A DNA stretch of 64,000 bases from Amycolatopsis methanolica 239 (GCF_000739085.1 NZ_CP009110.1:4216001-4280000); one strand, 5' to 3'. Numbered from the stretch's first letter, positions 18,794-29,570 are shown. Translations and numbers: made by a program. The notes: generated by a model from the sequence alone, not told the origin.

Positions 18794-20322
18794 GCAATAA
18801 GGCGTGGAACAACCCACTCAGGGATCCTCGCGACAAGCGGCTGCCGAGGATCGCCGGGCCCTCCAGCCTGGTGATCTTCGGCGTCACCGGTGACCTCTCC
18901 CGCAAGAAGCTGATGCCGGCGATCTACGACCTGGCCAACCGCGGGCTGCTGCCCGCCGGGTTCTCGCTGGTCGGCTTCGCGCGGCGGGACTGGGAGAACG
19001 AGGACTTCGGGCAGCTCGTGCACGACGCGGTCGCCGAGCACGCCCGGACCCCGTTCCGCGAGTCGGTGTGGAACCGGCTCGCCGAGGGCATCCGGTTCGT
19101 GCAGGGCACGTTCGACGATGACGACGCGTTCGACCGGCTCGCGCAGACCGTGCGCGAGCTGGACGCCGAGCGCGGCACCGGTGGCAACACCGCGTTCTAC
19201 CTGTCGATCCCGCCCAGCGCGTTCCCGGTGGTGACCAAGCAGCTGGCCCGTTCGGGCCTGGCGCAGTCCGACGACGAGTCGTGGCGCCGCGTGGTGATCG
19301 AGAAGCCGTTCGGCCACGACCTGGCCAGCGCCAAGGAGCTCAACGCGATCGTCAACGACGTCTTCCCCGAGGAGTCGGTGTTCCGCATCGACCACTACCT
19401 CGGCAAGGAGACCGTCCAGAACATCCTCGCGCTGCGCTTCGCGAACCAGCTGTTCGAGCCGATCTGGAACGCCAACTACGTCGACCACGTGCAGATCACC
19501 ATGGCCGAGGACATCGGCCTCGGTGGTCGCGCCGGGTACTACGACGGCATCGGCGCGGCGCGGGACGTGATCCAGAACCACCTCCTCCAGCTGCTCGCGT
19601 TCACCGCGATGGAGGAGCCGCTGTCGTTCGAGCCGCGCGCGCTGCGGGCGGAGAAGATCAAGGTCCTGCGGGCCACCAAGCCGATGCAGCCGTTCGCCGA
19701 GACCACGGCGCGCGGCCAGTACACCGGCGGCTGGCAGGGCGGCAAGAAGGTGCCCGGCCTGCTGCAGGAGGCCGGGTTCGCGAAGGACTCGACCACCGAG
19801 ACCTATGCCGCGGTGTCGCTGGAGGTGCAGAACCGCCGCTGGGCGGGGGTGCCGTTCTACCTGCGCACCGGCAAGCGGCTGGGCCGCCGTGTCACCGAGA
19901 TCGCCGTCGTGTTCAAGCGGGCGCCGCACCTGCCGTTCGACTACACCTCGACCGAGGAGCTGGGGCAGAACGCCCTGGTGATCCGGGTGCAGCCGGACGA
20001 GGGCGTGACGCTGCGGTTCGGCTCGAAGGTGCCGGGCACCACGATGGAGGTCCGCGACGTCACGATGGACTTCGGCTACGGGCACGCGTTCACCGAGTCC
20101 TCGCCGGAGGCCTACGAGCGGCTGATCCTGGACGTGCTGCTCGGCGAGCCGTCGCTGTTCCCGGTCAACGAGGAGGTCGAGCTCTCCTGGGAGATCCTCG
20201 ACCCGATCCTGGAGTTCTGGGCGAAGAACGGCACGCCCGAGCCCTATCCCCCGGGCACCTGGGGTCCGCCGTCGGCGGACGAGGTCCTGGAGCGCAGTGG
20301 CCGGAACTGGAGGCGCCCGTGA
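18790..20322 (+). CDS. zwf: Glucose-6-phosphate dehydrogenase
   Basis: A 510-residue NADP-dependent enzyme starting the oxidative pentose phosphate pathway. The coenzyme site GVTGDLSRKK is at 31-40, the active-site DHYLGKE at 201-207, and EKPFGHDL at 171-178. Its GTG overlaps the pgi stop and its stop overlaps the opcA start, so translation of the trio is coupled. The downstream opcA product is the known assembly or activation factor for this enzyme in Actinobacteria and cyanobacteria. Confidence 0.97.
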   Translation: MSNKAWNNPLRDPRDKRLPRIAGPSSLVIFGVTGDLSRKKLMPAIYDLANRGLLPAGFSLVGFARRDWENEDFGQLVHDAVAEHARTPFRESVWNRLAEGIRFVQGTFDDDDAFDRLAQTVRELDAERGTGGNTAFYLSIPPSAFPVVTKQLARSGLAQSDDESWRRVVIEKPFGHDLASAKELNAIVNDVFPEESVFRIDHYLGKETVQNILALRFANQLFEPIWNANYVDHVQITMAEDIGLGGRAGYYDGIGAARDVIQNHLLQLLAFTAMEEPLSFEPRALRAEKIKVLRATKPMQPFAETTARGQYTGGWQGGKKVPGLLQEAGFAKDSTTETYAAVSLEVQNRRWAGVPFYLRTGKRLGRRVTEIAVVFKRAPHLPFDYTSTEELGQNALVIRVQPDEGVTLRFGSKVPGTTMEVRDVTMDFGYGHAFTESSPEAYERLILDVLLGEPSLFPVNEEVELSWEILDPILEFWAKNGTPEPYPPGTWGPPSADEVLERSGRNWRRP

Positions 20323-21305
20323 TCATCGACCTGCCTTCGACCACGACCTCGCAGGTCAACCGCAAGATGGTCGAGTTGCGCGAGCGCGGTGGCGCCGTCG
20401 CGCTGGGCCGGGTGCTGACGCTGGTGATCGTCGACGACGACGGCGAGCACCTGGAGGAACACATCGACGCGGCCAACGAGGCCAGCCGCGAGCACCCGTG
20501 CCGGGTGATCGTGCTGGCCCGCGGGTCGCGCACGGCCGCAGCCCGGATCGACGCGCAGATCCGAGTCGGCGGCGACGCCGGCGCGAGCGAGGTCATCATC
20601 CTGCGGCTGTACGGGCCGCTGGCGTCGCAGGGCCAGAGCGCGGTGATCCCGCTGCTGCTGCCCGACGCGCCGATCGTGGCGTGGTGGCCCAGCTCCGGCC
20701 CGAAGGTGCCGGCGCAGGACCCGATCGGGGAGCTGGCGCAGCGCCGGATCACCGACTCGGCGGCGGAGCGCAACCCGATAAGGGCTCTGGCGGCGCGCCG
20801 GAAGGCGTACGTGCCGGGCGACACGGACCTGGCGTGGACGCGGCTGACCAACTGGCGCGCCCAGCTGGTCGCGGCGCTGGACCTGCCGCCGTACGAGAAG
20901 GTCACCGGCGCCACGGTGACCGGTGAGGCCGACTCGCCGTCGACGGAGCTGCTCGCGGGCTGGCTCGCCGAGTACCTGAAGGTGCCGGTGCGCCGGGTCA
21001 AGACGACCACGGCGCAGGGCATCGTGTCGGTGGAGCTGGAGCGCCGCTCGGGCGCGATCGCGCTGCACCGGCCGGACGGCAAGGTCGGCACGCTCATGCA
21101 GCCGGGCCAGCCGACGCGGCGGATCGCGCTGCACCGGCGCAACACCAAGGACTGCCTGATCGAGGAGCTGCGGCGGCTCGACCCGGACGAGGTGTTCGAG
21201 GCGTCGCTGCAGGGCCTGGACAAGCTGGCCTCGGGTTCGGTGGGTGCGGCCAAGAAGAAGGCGCCCGCGAAGAAGCCGGCGAAGTCGGCGAAGGCGAGCG
21301 CGTGA
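20319..21305 (+). CDS. opcA: OpcA, glucose-6-phosphate dehydrogenase assembly protein
   Basis: A 328-residue protein starting VIIDLPSTTTSQVNRKM at a GTG that overlaps the zwf stop. The frame is also open upstream through zwf, so the start comes from the overlap and the family N-terminus. The block LLLPDAPIVAWWPSSGP and the C-terminal RRNTKDCLIEELRRLDPDE are typical. The tail is a Lys/Ala-rich stretch like those of DNA-binding tails (AAKKKAPAKKPAKSAKASA). It probably activates Zwf by promoting oligomer assembly. Confidence 0.94.
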   Translation: MIIDLPSTTTSQVNRKMVELRERGGAVALGRVLTLVIVDDDGEHLEEHIDAANEASREHPCRVIVLARGSRTAAARIDAQIRVGGDAGASEVIILRLYGPLASQGQSAVIPLLLPDAPIVAWWPSSGPKVPAQDPIGELAQRRITDSAAERNPIRALAARRKAYVPGDTDLAWTRLTNWRAQLVAALDLPPYEKVTGATVTGEADSPSTELLAGWLAEYLKVPVRRVKTTTAQGIVSVELERRSGAIALHRPDGKVGTLMQPGQPTRRIALHRRNTKDCLIEELRRLDPDEVFEASLQGLDKLASGSVGAAKKKAPAKKPAKSAKASA

Positions 21306-22084
21306 TGGCTTCTTCCGAAGTGGTGGTCTACGCCAACGGCGAGCTGCTGGCTGCTGCCGCGGCGGCCCGGCTGGTGACGCGGCTGGTGGACCTGCAGGCC
21401 GCGAAGGGTTCGGCGTCGCTCGTGCTGACCGGCGGCGGCACCGGGATCGCGGTGCTGGAGCAGCTGCGCCGCTCCCCCGCCCGGGACGCGGTGGACTGGT
21501 CACGGCTGGACCTCTACTGGGGCGACGAGCGGTTCGTGCCCGCGGACGACGACGAGCGCAACGAGAAGCAGGCCCGCGAGGCGCTGCTCGACCACGTGCC
21601 CGTCGACCCGAAGCGGGTGCACGCGATGGCGGCGTCGGACGGCGAGTTCGGCGACGACGTGGACGCGGCCGCGGCGGCGTACGCGCAGGTGCTGGCGGAC
21701 AACGCGCGGCCGGAGGACCACGGCGACGTGCCGCAGTTCGACATCTGCCTGCTGGGTCTCGGCGGCGAGGGCCACACCGCGTCGGTGTTCCCCGAGTCGC
21801 CGGCGGTGTACGAGACGGAGCGGTCGGTGGTGGCGGTGCGCAACTGCCCGAAGCCGCCGCCGACCCGGGTGTCGCTGACGCTGCCCGCGATCCGGCGTTC
21901 GCACGACGTCTGGCTGATGACGACGGGTGAGGCGAAGGCCGACGCCGTCGCGCTGGCCCTGTCCGGCGCGGGCGAGGTGCAGGTGCCCGTGGCGGGCGCC
22001 CGCGGCCAGCGGCGGACGCTGTGGCTGCTGGACCGCACGGCGGCGAGCAAGCTGTCGAACGTGTACCAGCCGCCCACGGCCTGA
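21302..22084 (+). CDS. pgl: 6-phosphogluconolactonase
   Basis: A ~260-residue NagB-like hydrolase that opens 6-phosphogluconolactone, the step after Zwf. It has LVLTGGGTGIAVLEQL, DLYWGDERFVPADDDERN and LLGLGGEGHTASVFP. The start is either the GTG at 21302 overlapping the opcA stop or the ATG at 21305. Last gene of the tkt operon; a strong terminator follows 60 bases later. Confidence 0.96.
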   Translation: MMASSEVVVYANGELLAAAAAARLVTRLVDLQAAKGSASLVLTGGGTGIAVLEQLRRSPARDAVDWSRLDLYWGDERFVPADDDERNEKQAREALLDHVPVDPKRVHAMAASDGEFGDDVDAAAAAYAQVLADNARPEDHGDVPQFDICLLGLGGEGHTASVFPESPAVYETERSVVAVRNCPKPPPTRVSLTLPAIRRSHDVWLMTTGEAKADAVALALSGAGEVQVPVAGARGQRRTLWLLDRTAASKLSNVYQPPTA

Positions 22085-22143
22085 GCCGGGTGGCAGGAAG
22101 GCCCCTCGCGCCCCTTGGGTTCCAGGAGTTGCCCGGCAGTGAC

Positions 22144-22179
22144 AAGGCGGCACCACCGTCAACTCGGTGGTGCCGCCTT
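22144..22179 (+). terminator. Rho-independent-type terminator of the tkt-pgl operon
   Basis: A perfect 14-bp stem, AAGGCGGCACCACC at 22144-22157 pairing with 22166-22179, closes an 8-base loop. It lies 59 bases after the pgl stop. The run of T is short, as is usual in high-GC Actinobacteria. Confidence 0.9.
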
Positions 22180-22439
22180 CCGCGTCTTCCCACCTGCTGG
22201 GCTGGCTGGTCCGCCTGGTCAGCGGCGGCACCGGGCGCGACACCTGGCACGACGGCTCGCTGCCCGGCACCTACACCCTGCTGGTGCGCAACTACCATGG
22301 GGCGAGCTGGGCAATGCTGTTCAACCAGCGGGACGACGCGTCGGGCCTGTCCTACAGCGACATCGACGCCACGCTGTGGACCGCCTACCGCGCTGTCAGC
22401 AGCTGGCGGTCGGGCGACCAGTTCCCGTCCTATTGCTGA
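22180..22439 (+). pseudogene. C-terminal remnant of a serine hydrolase (beta-lactamase family)
   Basis: About 85 residues read HLLGWLVRLVSGGTGRDTWH, then DGSLPGTYTLLVRNYHGASW and a C-terminal GDQFPSYC ending in a proper stop. W-HDGSLPGT and the following WA-LFN-R are the C-terminal blocks of class C beta-lactamase-like serine hydrolases. The SxxK and YxN catalytic parts are missing, and the only possible start (GTG at 22167) lies inside the terminator stem. I therefore read this as the tail of a deleted gene rather than a functional small protein. Confidence 0.65.
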
Positions 22440-22571
22440 GCGTCGGGCGGAAGAATCACAGCCACCTCACACGTCCCCGTTAGCATCCGCACATTGTTGC
22501 GCCCACTCGCGTCCCGATCGGGTGATCTCGGACTCTCATAGGCAGTCCACAAGACGAGTGAGGTCCAAACC

Positions 22572-23765
22572 ATGAGCACCGAGGGACTCTCCATCGGGAT
22601 TTCGGTCGGCGGCCCAGGCGCGGGGGCCGCCGACCGGGCGCACCGCGGCTCGCGCCGGGCGGGGCTGGCTCGCCGCGTGGTGTGGGCGCCGCTGGCGATC
22701 GACGCCACCGCGATCCTCATCGCCGTGCTCGACGTCTGGCTCGTCATCCCCGAGAAGGCGCCGCCGTACTCGATCTACCTGTCCGGGCTCGCCTGCCTGG
22801 CGCTGGCCGGGCGCCGCTGGATGCCGTTCGGCGTGGTGCTGCTGACCGTGCCCGGGTTCCTCACCGGGTGGTCGCAGCTGGCCGCGATGATCGCGCTGGG
22901 CATGCTCGCCACCCGCAAGCAGACCCACTGGCAGGTGTGGGTCGGCGCCGCGCTGGTGTGGATGTGCCGGTTCGTGCAGTGGCCGCTGAGCGACTTCGCG
23001 CAGCTGAGCTGGCGCGAGCACGTGCTCGACGGGATCTATGGCGTCCTGGTGGCCGGGATGCCGATCGCGATCGGGCTGCTGATCGGCGCCCGCGCGCAGC
23101 TGTCGCAGAAGCTGGGTGAGCTGGCCGTCAGCCGGGACCGGGAACGCAAGCTCACCGCGGACGCCGTGCGCGCGGAGGAACGGGCCCGGCTCGCGCGCGA
23201 GATGCACGACGTGGTCTCCCACGACATCACCCTGATCGCGATGCAGGCAGGGGTGCTCACCGCCCAGGAGTCGCCGTCGGCCCGGCAGACCGCCGAGGTG
23301 ATCCGGCAGTTGTCCACCCGCACGCTGGAGGAACTGCGGTCGCTGGTGGGGGTGCTCCGGTCCGGGCTGGTCGATGAAGGTCCGCAACCGGGCATCGCCG
23401 AGCTCGGGCGCCTGGTGCACAACAGCGCGGTCGCGGCGCGGCTGACCATGGACGAGGTGCCGGAGGAGGTGCCGCCGAAGGTGTCGGCCGCGGCGTACCG
23501 GACGGTCCAGGAGGCGCTGACCAACGTGCGCAAACACGCGCCTGGGGCCACCGCGACGGTCCTCGTGCGTGGCGAGGACGGGGCGTTGAGCGTGGAGGTG
23601 TGCAACGAGCGGCCGCCGCGTGAGGCTGTGGCCGAGCTGCCTTCTGGCGGGTACGGGTTGACTGGGCTGGCCGAGCGGGCCCGGTTGCTGGGCGGAAGTT
23701 TGGAGACCTGCTCCACCGAGGATGGGGGGTTTCGGGTTCGTGCTCGGTATCCCCTTGGGGTTTGA
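22572..23765 (+). CDS. NarL/DesK-type sensor histidine kinase, orphan
   Basis: A 397-residue membrane kinase. After a Gly/Ala-rich N-terminus come about four or five hydrophobic segments (residues ~37-175), then a coiled linker (LGELAVSRDRERKLTADAVR), the HisKA_3 phosphorylation helix with the histidine in AREMHDVVSHDITLI (about residue 218), and a HATPase domain with EALTNVRKHAPGA (N box) and GGYGLTGLAERA (G box). No response regulator gene is adjacent on either side, so its partner is elsewhere. The signal is unknown. Confidence 0.9.
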   Translation: MSTEGLSIGISVGGPGAGAADRAHRGSRRAGLARRVVWAPLAIDATAILIAVLDVWLVIPEKAPPYSIYLSGLACLALAGRRWMPFGVVLLTVPGFLTGWSQLAAMIALGMLATRKQTHWQVWVGAALVWMCRFVQWPLSDFAQLSWREHVLDGIYGVLVAGMPIAIGLLIGARAQLSQKLGELAVSRDRERKLTADAVRAEERARLAREMHDVVSHDITLIAMQAGVLTAQESPSARQTAEVIRQLSTRTLEELRSLVGVLRSGLVDEGPQPGIAELGRLVHNSAVAARLTMDEVPEEVPPKVSAAAYRTVQEALTNVRKHAPGATATVLVRGEDGALSVEVCNERPPREAVAELPSGGYGLTGLAERARLLGGSLETCSTEDGGFRVRARYPLGV

Positions 23766-23874
23766 GTTTCGCGACCGCCAAAGAAGGTTGGGGAGAGGGG
23801 TGGTTCGGGAGGGTTGACGGCTTTGGTGGCCGGCTGCCTGTTTGGCGCGACCTCCGCGGTGCTGAAACGCGAAC

Positions 23875-23915
23875 GGACCCTGCCCGCCGGGCTGGGCCGG
23901 CGAGAGGCAGGGTCC
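23875..23915. terminator. Bidirectional terminator between the histidine kinase and rbpA
   Basis: GGACCCTGCC (23875-23884) pairs with 23906-23915, and inside it CGCCGG (23885-23890) pairs with CCGGCG (23897-23902), with a 3-base bulge. The two genes converge here, so the hairpin can serve both strands. Confidence 0.85.
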
Positions 23916-23934
23916 GCCTGGAGAACAGCGCTCC

Positions 23935-24276
23935 TCAGATTTGACGGCGCTGACGCAGGCGCTCGAGCGCCTCGGCGAGGATGGCCTCACCGTCGGCGTC
24001 GCTGCGTCGCTCCTTCACGTACGCCAGGTGGGTCTTGTAGGGCTCGGTCCGCGGTGCGGCCGGCGGGTTCTTCTCGTCCTGGCCGGCGGGCAGCCCGCAA
24101 CGCGGGCAGTCCCACTCGTCCGGCACCTCCGCGTCCATGGCGAACGACGGCTTGGACTCGTGCCCGTTGGCACACCAGTACGACACCCGGCGGCGGGGAG
24201 CGGCCTCGCCGCGCTCCGACTCGCCGGACGGACCGGCACCGACCCTGGTGCCTCTGATTGCGTTACCGCCAACCAT
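23935..24276 (-). CDS. rbpA: RbpA, RNA polymerase-binding protein
   Basis: A 113-residue actinobacterial transcription factor that binds the group I sigma factor and RNA polymerase and stabilises the open complex. It starts MVGGNAIRGTRVGAGPSGE, has the core domain with YWCANGHESKPSFA and CPRCG (two pairs of metal-type cysteine/histidine residues), and ends in the sigma-interacting helix RRSDADGEAILAEALERLR. Length and blocks match the family fully. It follows secG on the same strand by 63 bases. Confidence 0.96.
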   Translation of the reverse strand: MVGGNAIRGTRVGAGPSGESERGEAAPRRRVSYWCANGHESKPSFAMDAEVPDEWDCPRCGLPAGQDEKNPPAAPRTEPYKTHLAYVKERRSDADGEAILAEALERLRQRRQI

Positions 24277-24339
24277 GAATCCTCACAGTGTGGATAGGCG
24301 GCGCACCCCCCATAGGCACGCCCGTGCGTTCAGTGTCCG

Positions 24340-24570
24340 TCACACCTTCAGCAGCAGGCCCAGGCCCACGATGCTGATCAGCCAGATGGCACCCAGCAGC
24401 AGGGTGATGCGGTCGAGGTTCTTCTCGGCCACACTCGACCCCGCGAGGCTCGACTGCATGCCACCCCCGAACAGCGAGGACAACCCGCCACCGCGCCCGC
24501 GGTGCAGCAGCACGGCGATCACGAGCAGCACGCTGGACGCGATCAGCAGGATTTGCAGGAACAGCTTCAT
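24340..24570 (-). CDS. secG: SecG, protein translocase subunit
   Basis: A 76-residue protein with two hydrophobic helices (FLQILLIASSVLLVIAVLLH and ITLLLGAIWLISIVGLGLLL) separated by the conserved Gly-rich turn RGRGGGLSSLFGGGMQSS. It is the small membrane subunit of SecYEG. Position after tpiA is the standard actinobacterial arrangement gap-pgk-tpiA-secG. Confidence 0.95.
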   Translation of the reverse strand: MKLFLQILLIASSVLLVIAVLLHRGRGGGLSSLFGGGMQSSLAGSSVAEKNLDRITLLLGAIWLISIVGLGLLLKV

Positions 24571-24645
24571 CTCATCCTCTGGTGTTCGGCAGTTGCCTGA
24601 TCGTGTGACGGTCTGAGGTTGCCAGACTACTCGCCGACCCCCTGG

Positions 24646-25431
24646 TTACGGCAGCGGCCCACCGGCAGCCAGCGCACAGAGCTTGGTGAACTCGTCGGCC
24701 TGCAGGCTCGCCCCGCCGACCAGCGCGCCGTCGATGTTGTCGCACGCGATCAGCTCGGCGATGTTGCCCGATTTGACCGACCCGCCGTACAGCACGCGGA
24801 CCTCGTCGGCCACCTCGGCGCCGTACTTGTCGGCCAGCGCGCCGCGCAGCGCCTGGCAGACCTCCTCGGCGTCGGTCGCCGTCGCGACCTTGCCGGTGCC
24901 GATGGCCCACACCGGCTCGTACGCCACCACGACGTCCTTGACCTGCTCCGCCTTGAGCCCCTTGAGCGCGGCGAGCAGCTGCTGGTGGCAGTGGTCGACG
25001 TGGCCGCCGGCCTCCCGCACCTCCAGCTTCTCCCCCACGCACAGGATCGGCTTGATGCCGTGCTTGAGCGCCGCCCGCACCTTCTTGCCGACCAGCTCGT
25101 CGTCCTCGTGGTGGTACTCGCGCCGCTCGGAGTGCCCGACCGTCACGTAGGAGCACCCGAGCTTGGCGAGCATGGGACCGGACACGTCACCGGTGTAGGC
25201 GCCGGAGTCGTGCGGCGAGAGGTCCTGCGCGCCGTAGGTCAGCAGCAGCTTGTCCCCGTCGACCAGGGTCTGGATGCTGCGGATGTCGGTGAACGGCGGG
25301 AGCACCGCGACGTCCACCTTCGCGTAGTACTTCTCCGGCAGCGAGAAGGCGATCTTCTGCACCAGCGCGATGGCCTCGAGGTGGTTGAGGTTCATCTTCC
25401 AGTTGCCGGCGATGAACGGCTTGCGCGCCAT
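24646..25431 (-). CDS. tpiA: Triosephosphate isomerase
   Basis: A 261-residue TIM barrel enzyme interconverting dihydroxyacetone phosphate and glyceraldehyde 3-phosphate. N-K at [11 protein letters not shown] (about 7-17), the catalytic histidine in VTVGHSERR, the catalytic glutamate in [14 protein letters not shown], and the phosphate loop [12 protein letters not shown] are all present. The ATG overlaps the last base of the pgk stop (TGATG). Confidence 0.97.
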   Translation of the reverse strand: MARKPFIAGNWKMNLNHLEAIALVQKIAFSLPEKYYAKVDVAVLPPFTDIRSIQTLVDGDKLLLTYGAQDLSPHDSGAYTGDVSGPMLAKLGCSYVTVGHSERREYHHEDDELVGKKVRAALKHGIKPILCVGEKLEVREAGGHVDHCHQQLLAALKGLKAEQVKDVVVAYEPVWAIGTGKVATATDAEEVCQALRGALADKYGAEVADEVRVLYGGSVKSGNIAELIACDNIDGALVGGASLQADEFTKLCALAAGGPLP

Positions 25432-26639
25432 CAGGCACCACCTTCCAGCACCGCGACGCCCGGCAGCTCCTTGCCCTCGAGGTACTCCAGGGAAGCGCCA
25501 CCACCGGTCGAGATGTGCGAGAACTTCTCCTCCGGCAGGCCCAGCACGCGCACCGCGGCCGCCGAGTCGCCGCCGCCGACCACGCTGAACGCGTCCGAGT
25601 CCGCGATCGCCTGCGCGACGCCCTTGGTGCCCGCCGCGAACGGGGCCATCTCGAACACGCCGGCCGGGCCGTTCCAGAACACCGTCTTCGCCGCCGCGAC
25701 CTCGGCCGCGAAGTGCTCGGTGGTCCGCGGGCCGATGTCCAGGCCCATCCAGCCGTCCGGGATCTTCTCCGCCGCGACGGTGTCGGTGGCCGCGTCGGCC
25801 GCGAACTTGTCCGCCACCACCACGTCGGAGGGCACGACGATCTTGTCGGCGTGCTCGGCCAGCAGCTTGCGCGCGGTCTCCACGTAGTCCTGCTCCAGCA
25901 GGGAGGAGCCGACGCTGTGGCCCTGGGCCGACAGGAACGTGAAGGCCATGCCGCCGCCGATGAGCAGCCGGTCGACCTTCGGCAGCAGCGCCTCGATCAC
26001 GGCGAGCTTGTCCGACACCTTCGACCCGCCGAGCACGACCACGTAGGGCCGCTGGGGGTCGCCGGTCAGCTTGCTCAGCACCTCCAGCTCGGCGAGCACC
26101 AGGCCGCCGGCGTAGGCGGGCAGCGCGCGGGCCACGTCGTAGACCGAGGCCTGCTTGCGGTGCACCACGCCGAAACCGTCGGAGACGAAGGCGCCGCCCT
26201 CAGCGGTCAGTGCCGCGAGGTCGCGGGCCAGCTCGGCCCGCTCGTCCTCCACCTTGCTGGTCTCGCGCGGGTCGAACCGCACGTTCTCCAGCAGGGCGAC
26301 GTCGCCGTCGGCCAGGCCGGCGACGACCGCGCGGGCCTGCTCGCCGACCACGTCACCAGCCAGGCGGACCTCCTTGCCGAGCAGTTCGCCGAGCCGGTCG
26401 GCGACCGGGCGCAGCGAGTACTTGGCCTCGGGGGTGCCCTTCGGGCGGCCGAGGTGGGCCGCCACGATCACCTTCGCGCCGGCCTCAGCCAGGCGCCGGA
26501 TCGTGGGCAGCGCGGCGCGGACCCGGCCGTCGTCGGTGATGACCGAGCCGTCGAGCGGCACGTTCAGGTCCGACCGGACCAGAACGCGCCGCCCGGAGAC
26601 ACCCTCGGACAGCAGGTCTTCGAGAGTCTTGACTGTCAT
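25431..26639 (-). CDS. pgk: Phosphoglycerate kinase
   Basis: A 402-residue glycolytic kinase making ATP from 1,3-bisphosphoglycerate. N-terminal [14 protein letters not shown], substrate loop [17 protein letters not shown], the hinge-region [12 protein letters not shown] and the C-terminal GGGDSAAAV with [13 protein letters not shown] are intact. It lies four bases after gap and overlaps tpiA. Confidence 0.97.
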   Translation of the reverse strand: MTVKTLEDLLSEGVSGRRVLVRSDLNVPLDGSVITDDGRVRAALPTIRRLAEAGAKVIVAAHLGRPKGTPEAKYSLRPVADRLGELLGKEVRLAGDVVGEQARAVVAGLADGDVALLENVRFDPRETSKVEDERAELARDLAALTAEGGAFVSDGFGVVHRKQASVYDVARALPAYAGGLVLAELEVLSKLTGDPQRPYVVVLGGSKVSDKLAVIEALLPKVDRLLIGGGMAFTFLSAQGHSVGSSLLEQDYVETARKLLAEHADKIVVPSDVVVADKFAADAATDTVAAEKIPDGWMGLDIGPRTTEHFAAEVAAAKTVFWNGPAGVFEMAPFAAGTKGVAQAIADSDAFSVVGGGDSAAAVRVLGLPEEKFSHISTGGGASLEYLEGKELPGVAVLEGGA

Positions 26640-26643
26640 GGCC

Positions 26644-27738
<1,095 letters not shown>

Positions 27739-27795
27739 CTACTCGCACACCCTAACGAGATGTGCACCACCGTGGGGAATCGATCAAGATGACGA

Positions 27796-28962
27796 TCAAG
27801 ATGACAGATCTCGCTCGACGGGAGTGCGGAATTTCGGTATGACGGCGATCCCGGCGAGACGGCCGTGCAACCGTTCGGCGGCGGCCTCCACGGCCGCCGT
27901 TCCGTCGGCCCCGATGTCCTCCAACAGACGGATCGCGATCTCCCCGTCCGGGCGCTGCCCCCACCCGCCGACGACCCGGCCCTCCCACCACACGGTCGGG
28001 CCGATGTTGCCGGTGCGGTCGAACAGCAGCGGCTGGTGCTCCCCCAGGAACCAGCCGCGCTCCTGCCAGCCCATCGGGGTCGGGTCCAGCGCGGGCAACA
28101 GCGCGGCGACCGGCTCCGGCTCCGGGACCGGCTCGTCGTCGCCGGGCAGCGCGATGCCGGGGCCGCCGTCGAGGTCCACCTCCGCCGGGCCGATCGCGGT
28201 GAGCGCCCTCTTCACCTGCCCCGCGGTCCAGCCGGTCCACCACTTCAGGTCGGCGACCGGGGCCGGGCCGAAGGCACGCAGCCAGCGGCGGGCGAGCTCG
28301 ACGCGGGCGGTGTCGGCGTCCACCGGTTCCAACCCGGGCAGCCAGGTCTCGGTGGTCGACCAGGCGTACTGGGTGGACAGCCAGGTGCCGCGGGGGCGGC
28401 CGCGGACGATCCGGCCGGACGCGGCGAGCAGGAACAGGACACGGTTGGTGATGTAGCCACGCGACTCGTACGGCTTGCCCGCGGCCACGACGATCTCGGT
28501 ACGCAGGCGCGGCTCGCCGTCGGCGATCTGCTGAGCGAAGGCGGGCTCGCGGGCCTTCAGCGCGGCGTGCGCGCCGTCCTCGACCTCGGCGAGCCACACG
28601 CTCAGGTCGCCGTCGAGCTCCGCGGTGGCCAGGTGCTGGAGGAGCAGCTTGCGCTGCTTGACGGCGATGTCGTCGGCGCAGGCGGCCTGGACGACCGGCA
28701 CAAGCGCGGCGGGCACGACGAACATCGTGCGGCGCATGCCGAGCATCCGAACCAGCGTGCGGTCGTCGTAGAGGGCGCGCTCGACGTCCTCCGTGCCCGC
28801 GCGTGACCGCGCCAGCACCGAGAGGTGGACGGTCGCCGGATCGGTCGCGTGCAGGGCGACCAGGCTCTCCGCGACCGCGACGGGATCGTCGGCGGGCGCG
28901 TGGAGGCGGTGCCGCGTCACCAGACGGGCGCGGCGCTGGTCGTTCCCCAGTTTCGTGCTCAC
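27796..28962 (-). CDS. Winged-helix DNA-binding protein, AlkZ/YcaQ-like
   Basis: A 388-residue HTH_42 family protein. Typical blocks are the N-terminal ALHATDPATVHLSVLARS, MRRTMFVVP, a middle WLPGLEPVDADTARVELARRWLRAFGPAPVADL region, and LLFDRTGNIGPTVWWEGRVVGGW near residue 320. Characterised relatives (AlkZ/YcaQ) are DNA glycosylases that unhook interstrand crosslinks or remove alkylated bases, often protecting antibiotic producers. The catalytic QxQ of AlkZ is not obvious, so glycosylase activity is uncertain. Single-gene unit at the left end of the accessory stretch. Confidence 0.8.
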   Translation of the reverse strand: MSTKLGNDQRRARLVTRHRLHAPADDPVAVAESLVALHATDPATVHLSVLARSRAGTEDVERALYDDRTLVRMLGMRRTMFVVPAALVPVVQAACADDIAVKQRKLLLQHLATAELDGDLSVWLAEVEDGAHAALKAREPAFAQQIADGEPRLRTEIVVAAGKPYESRGYITNRVLFLLAASGRIVRGRPRGTWLSTQYAWSTTETWLPGLEPVDADTARVELARRWLRAFGPAPVADLKWWTGWTAGQVKRALTAIGPAEVDLDGGPGIALPGDDEPVPEPEPVAALLPALDPTPMGWQERGWFLGEHQPLLFDRTGNIGPTVWWEGRVVGGWGQRPDGEIAIRLLEDIGADGTAAVEAAAERLHGRLAGIAVIPKFRTPVERDLSS

Positions 28963-28993
28963 CCGGCGGTTCTACCACCGGGCACCGACAGTT

Positions 28994-29497
28994 TCAGGAG
29001 TAGTAGTGCGGGCCCTGGTCCCACTTGAGGGTGGCCGTGGGGGCGTCACGCTCGCGACGACGGCGGCGGGCCGTGCCCGCCACGGTGCTCACCAGCAGCG
29101 CGATCACCGCGCCGATCGCGAGGTTGATCAGGGCGGTCGCGATCTTGGCGTCCACCTGCACGGCCAGCGTCAGCGGCAGCACGATCGCGATCGCGGTGAG
29201 CAGCACCATGATCCAGCCGAAGAACTGGCCAGGCGCCGAGGTGCCGAGGCTGAGCACATGCATCAGCCCGGTCGCGAGCAGCGCCGCGGCCGCCGCGCAC
29301 AGCGCGTAGGTGACGGTGTTGGCGTTGCCCCAGATGCCGTTGCCCTTCGGGGCCAGGACGGCGACGCCGAACAGGCCGCGGGCGATCAGCAGGCCGACGA
29401 CGGCCACCAGCGCGGCGACGACCGCGGTCGCCACCCCGCCGGCCCACAGCCGGCCGTAGTCGGGCTCGGTCGAGTCACTGGGCGGGTATCCGGTCAC
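28994..29497 (-). CDS. DUF6069-type four-helix membrane protein
   Basis: A 167-residue protein with four hydrophobic helices (VATAVVAALVAVVGLLIARG; YALCAAAAALLATGLMHVLS; FFGWIMVLLTAIAIVLPLTL; LINLAIGAVIALLVSTVAGT). The blocks VAVLAPKGNGIWGNANTVTY and AKIATALINLAIG are those of actinobacterial DUF6069 proteins, function unknown. The frame is open to 29800, but the GTG at 29497 gives the family N-terminus and avoids overlap with the divergent LysE gene. The tail is Arg-rich. Confidence 0.78.
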   Translation of the reverse strand: MTGYPPSDSTEPDYGRLWAGGVATAVVAALVAVVGLLIARGLFGVAVLAPKGNGIWGNANTVTYALCAAAAALLATGLMHVLSLGTSAPGQFFGWIMVLLTAIAIVLPLTLAVQVDAKIATALINLAIGAVIALLVSTVAGTARRRRRERDAPTATLKWDQGPHYYS

Positions 29498-29570
29498 CGT
29501 CCCGGGGTTGGCGGGCCGGCGGGCGGATAAACATTGGTCACCCGCGCGGCGGCGGCGATACCCTCGGCCG

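Noticed and set aside
22167-22439. Functional 90-residue protein from the GTG at 22167
   Set aside because: The start codon lies inside the terminator stem and the product is the tail of a larger enzyme without catalytic residues.
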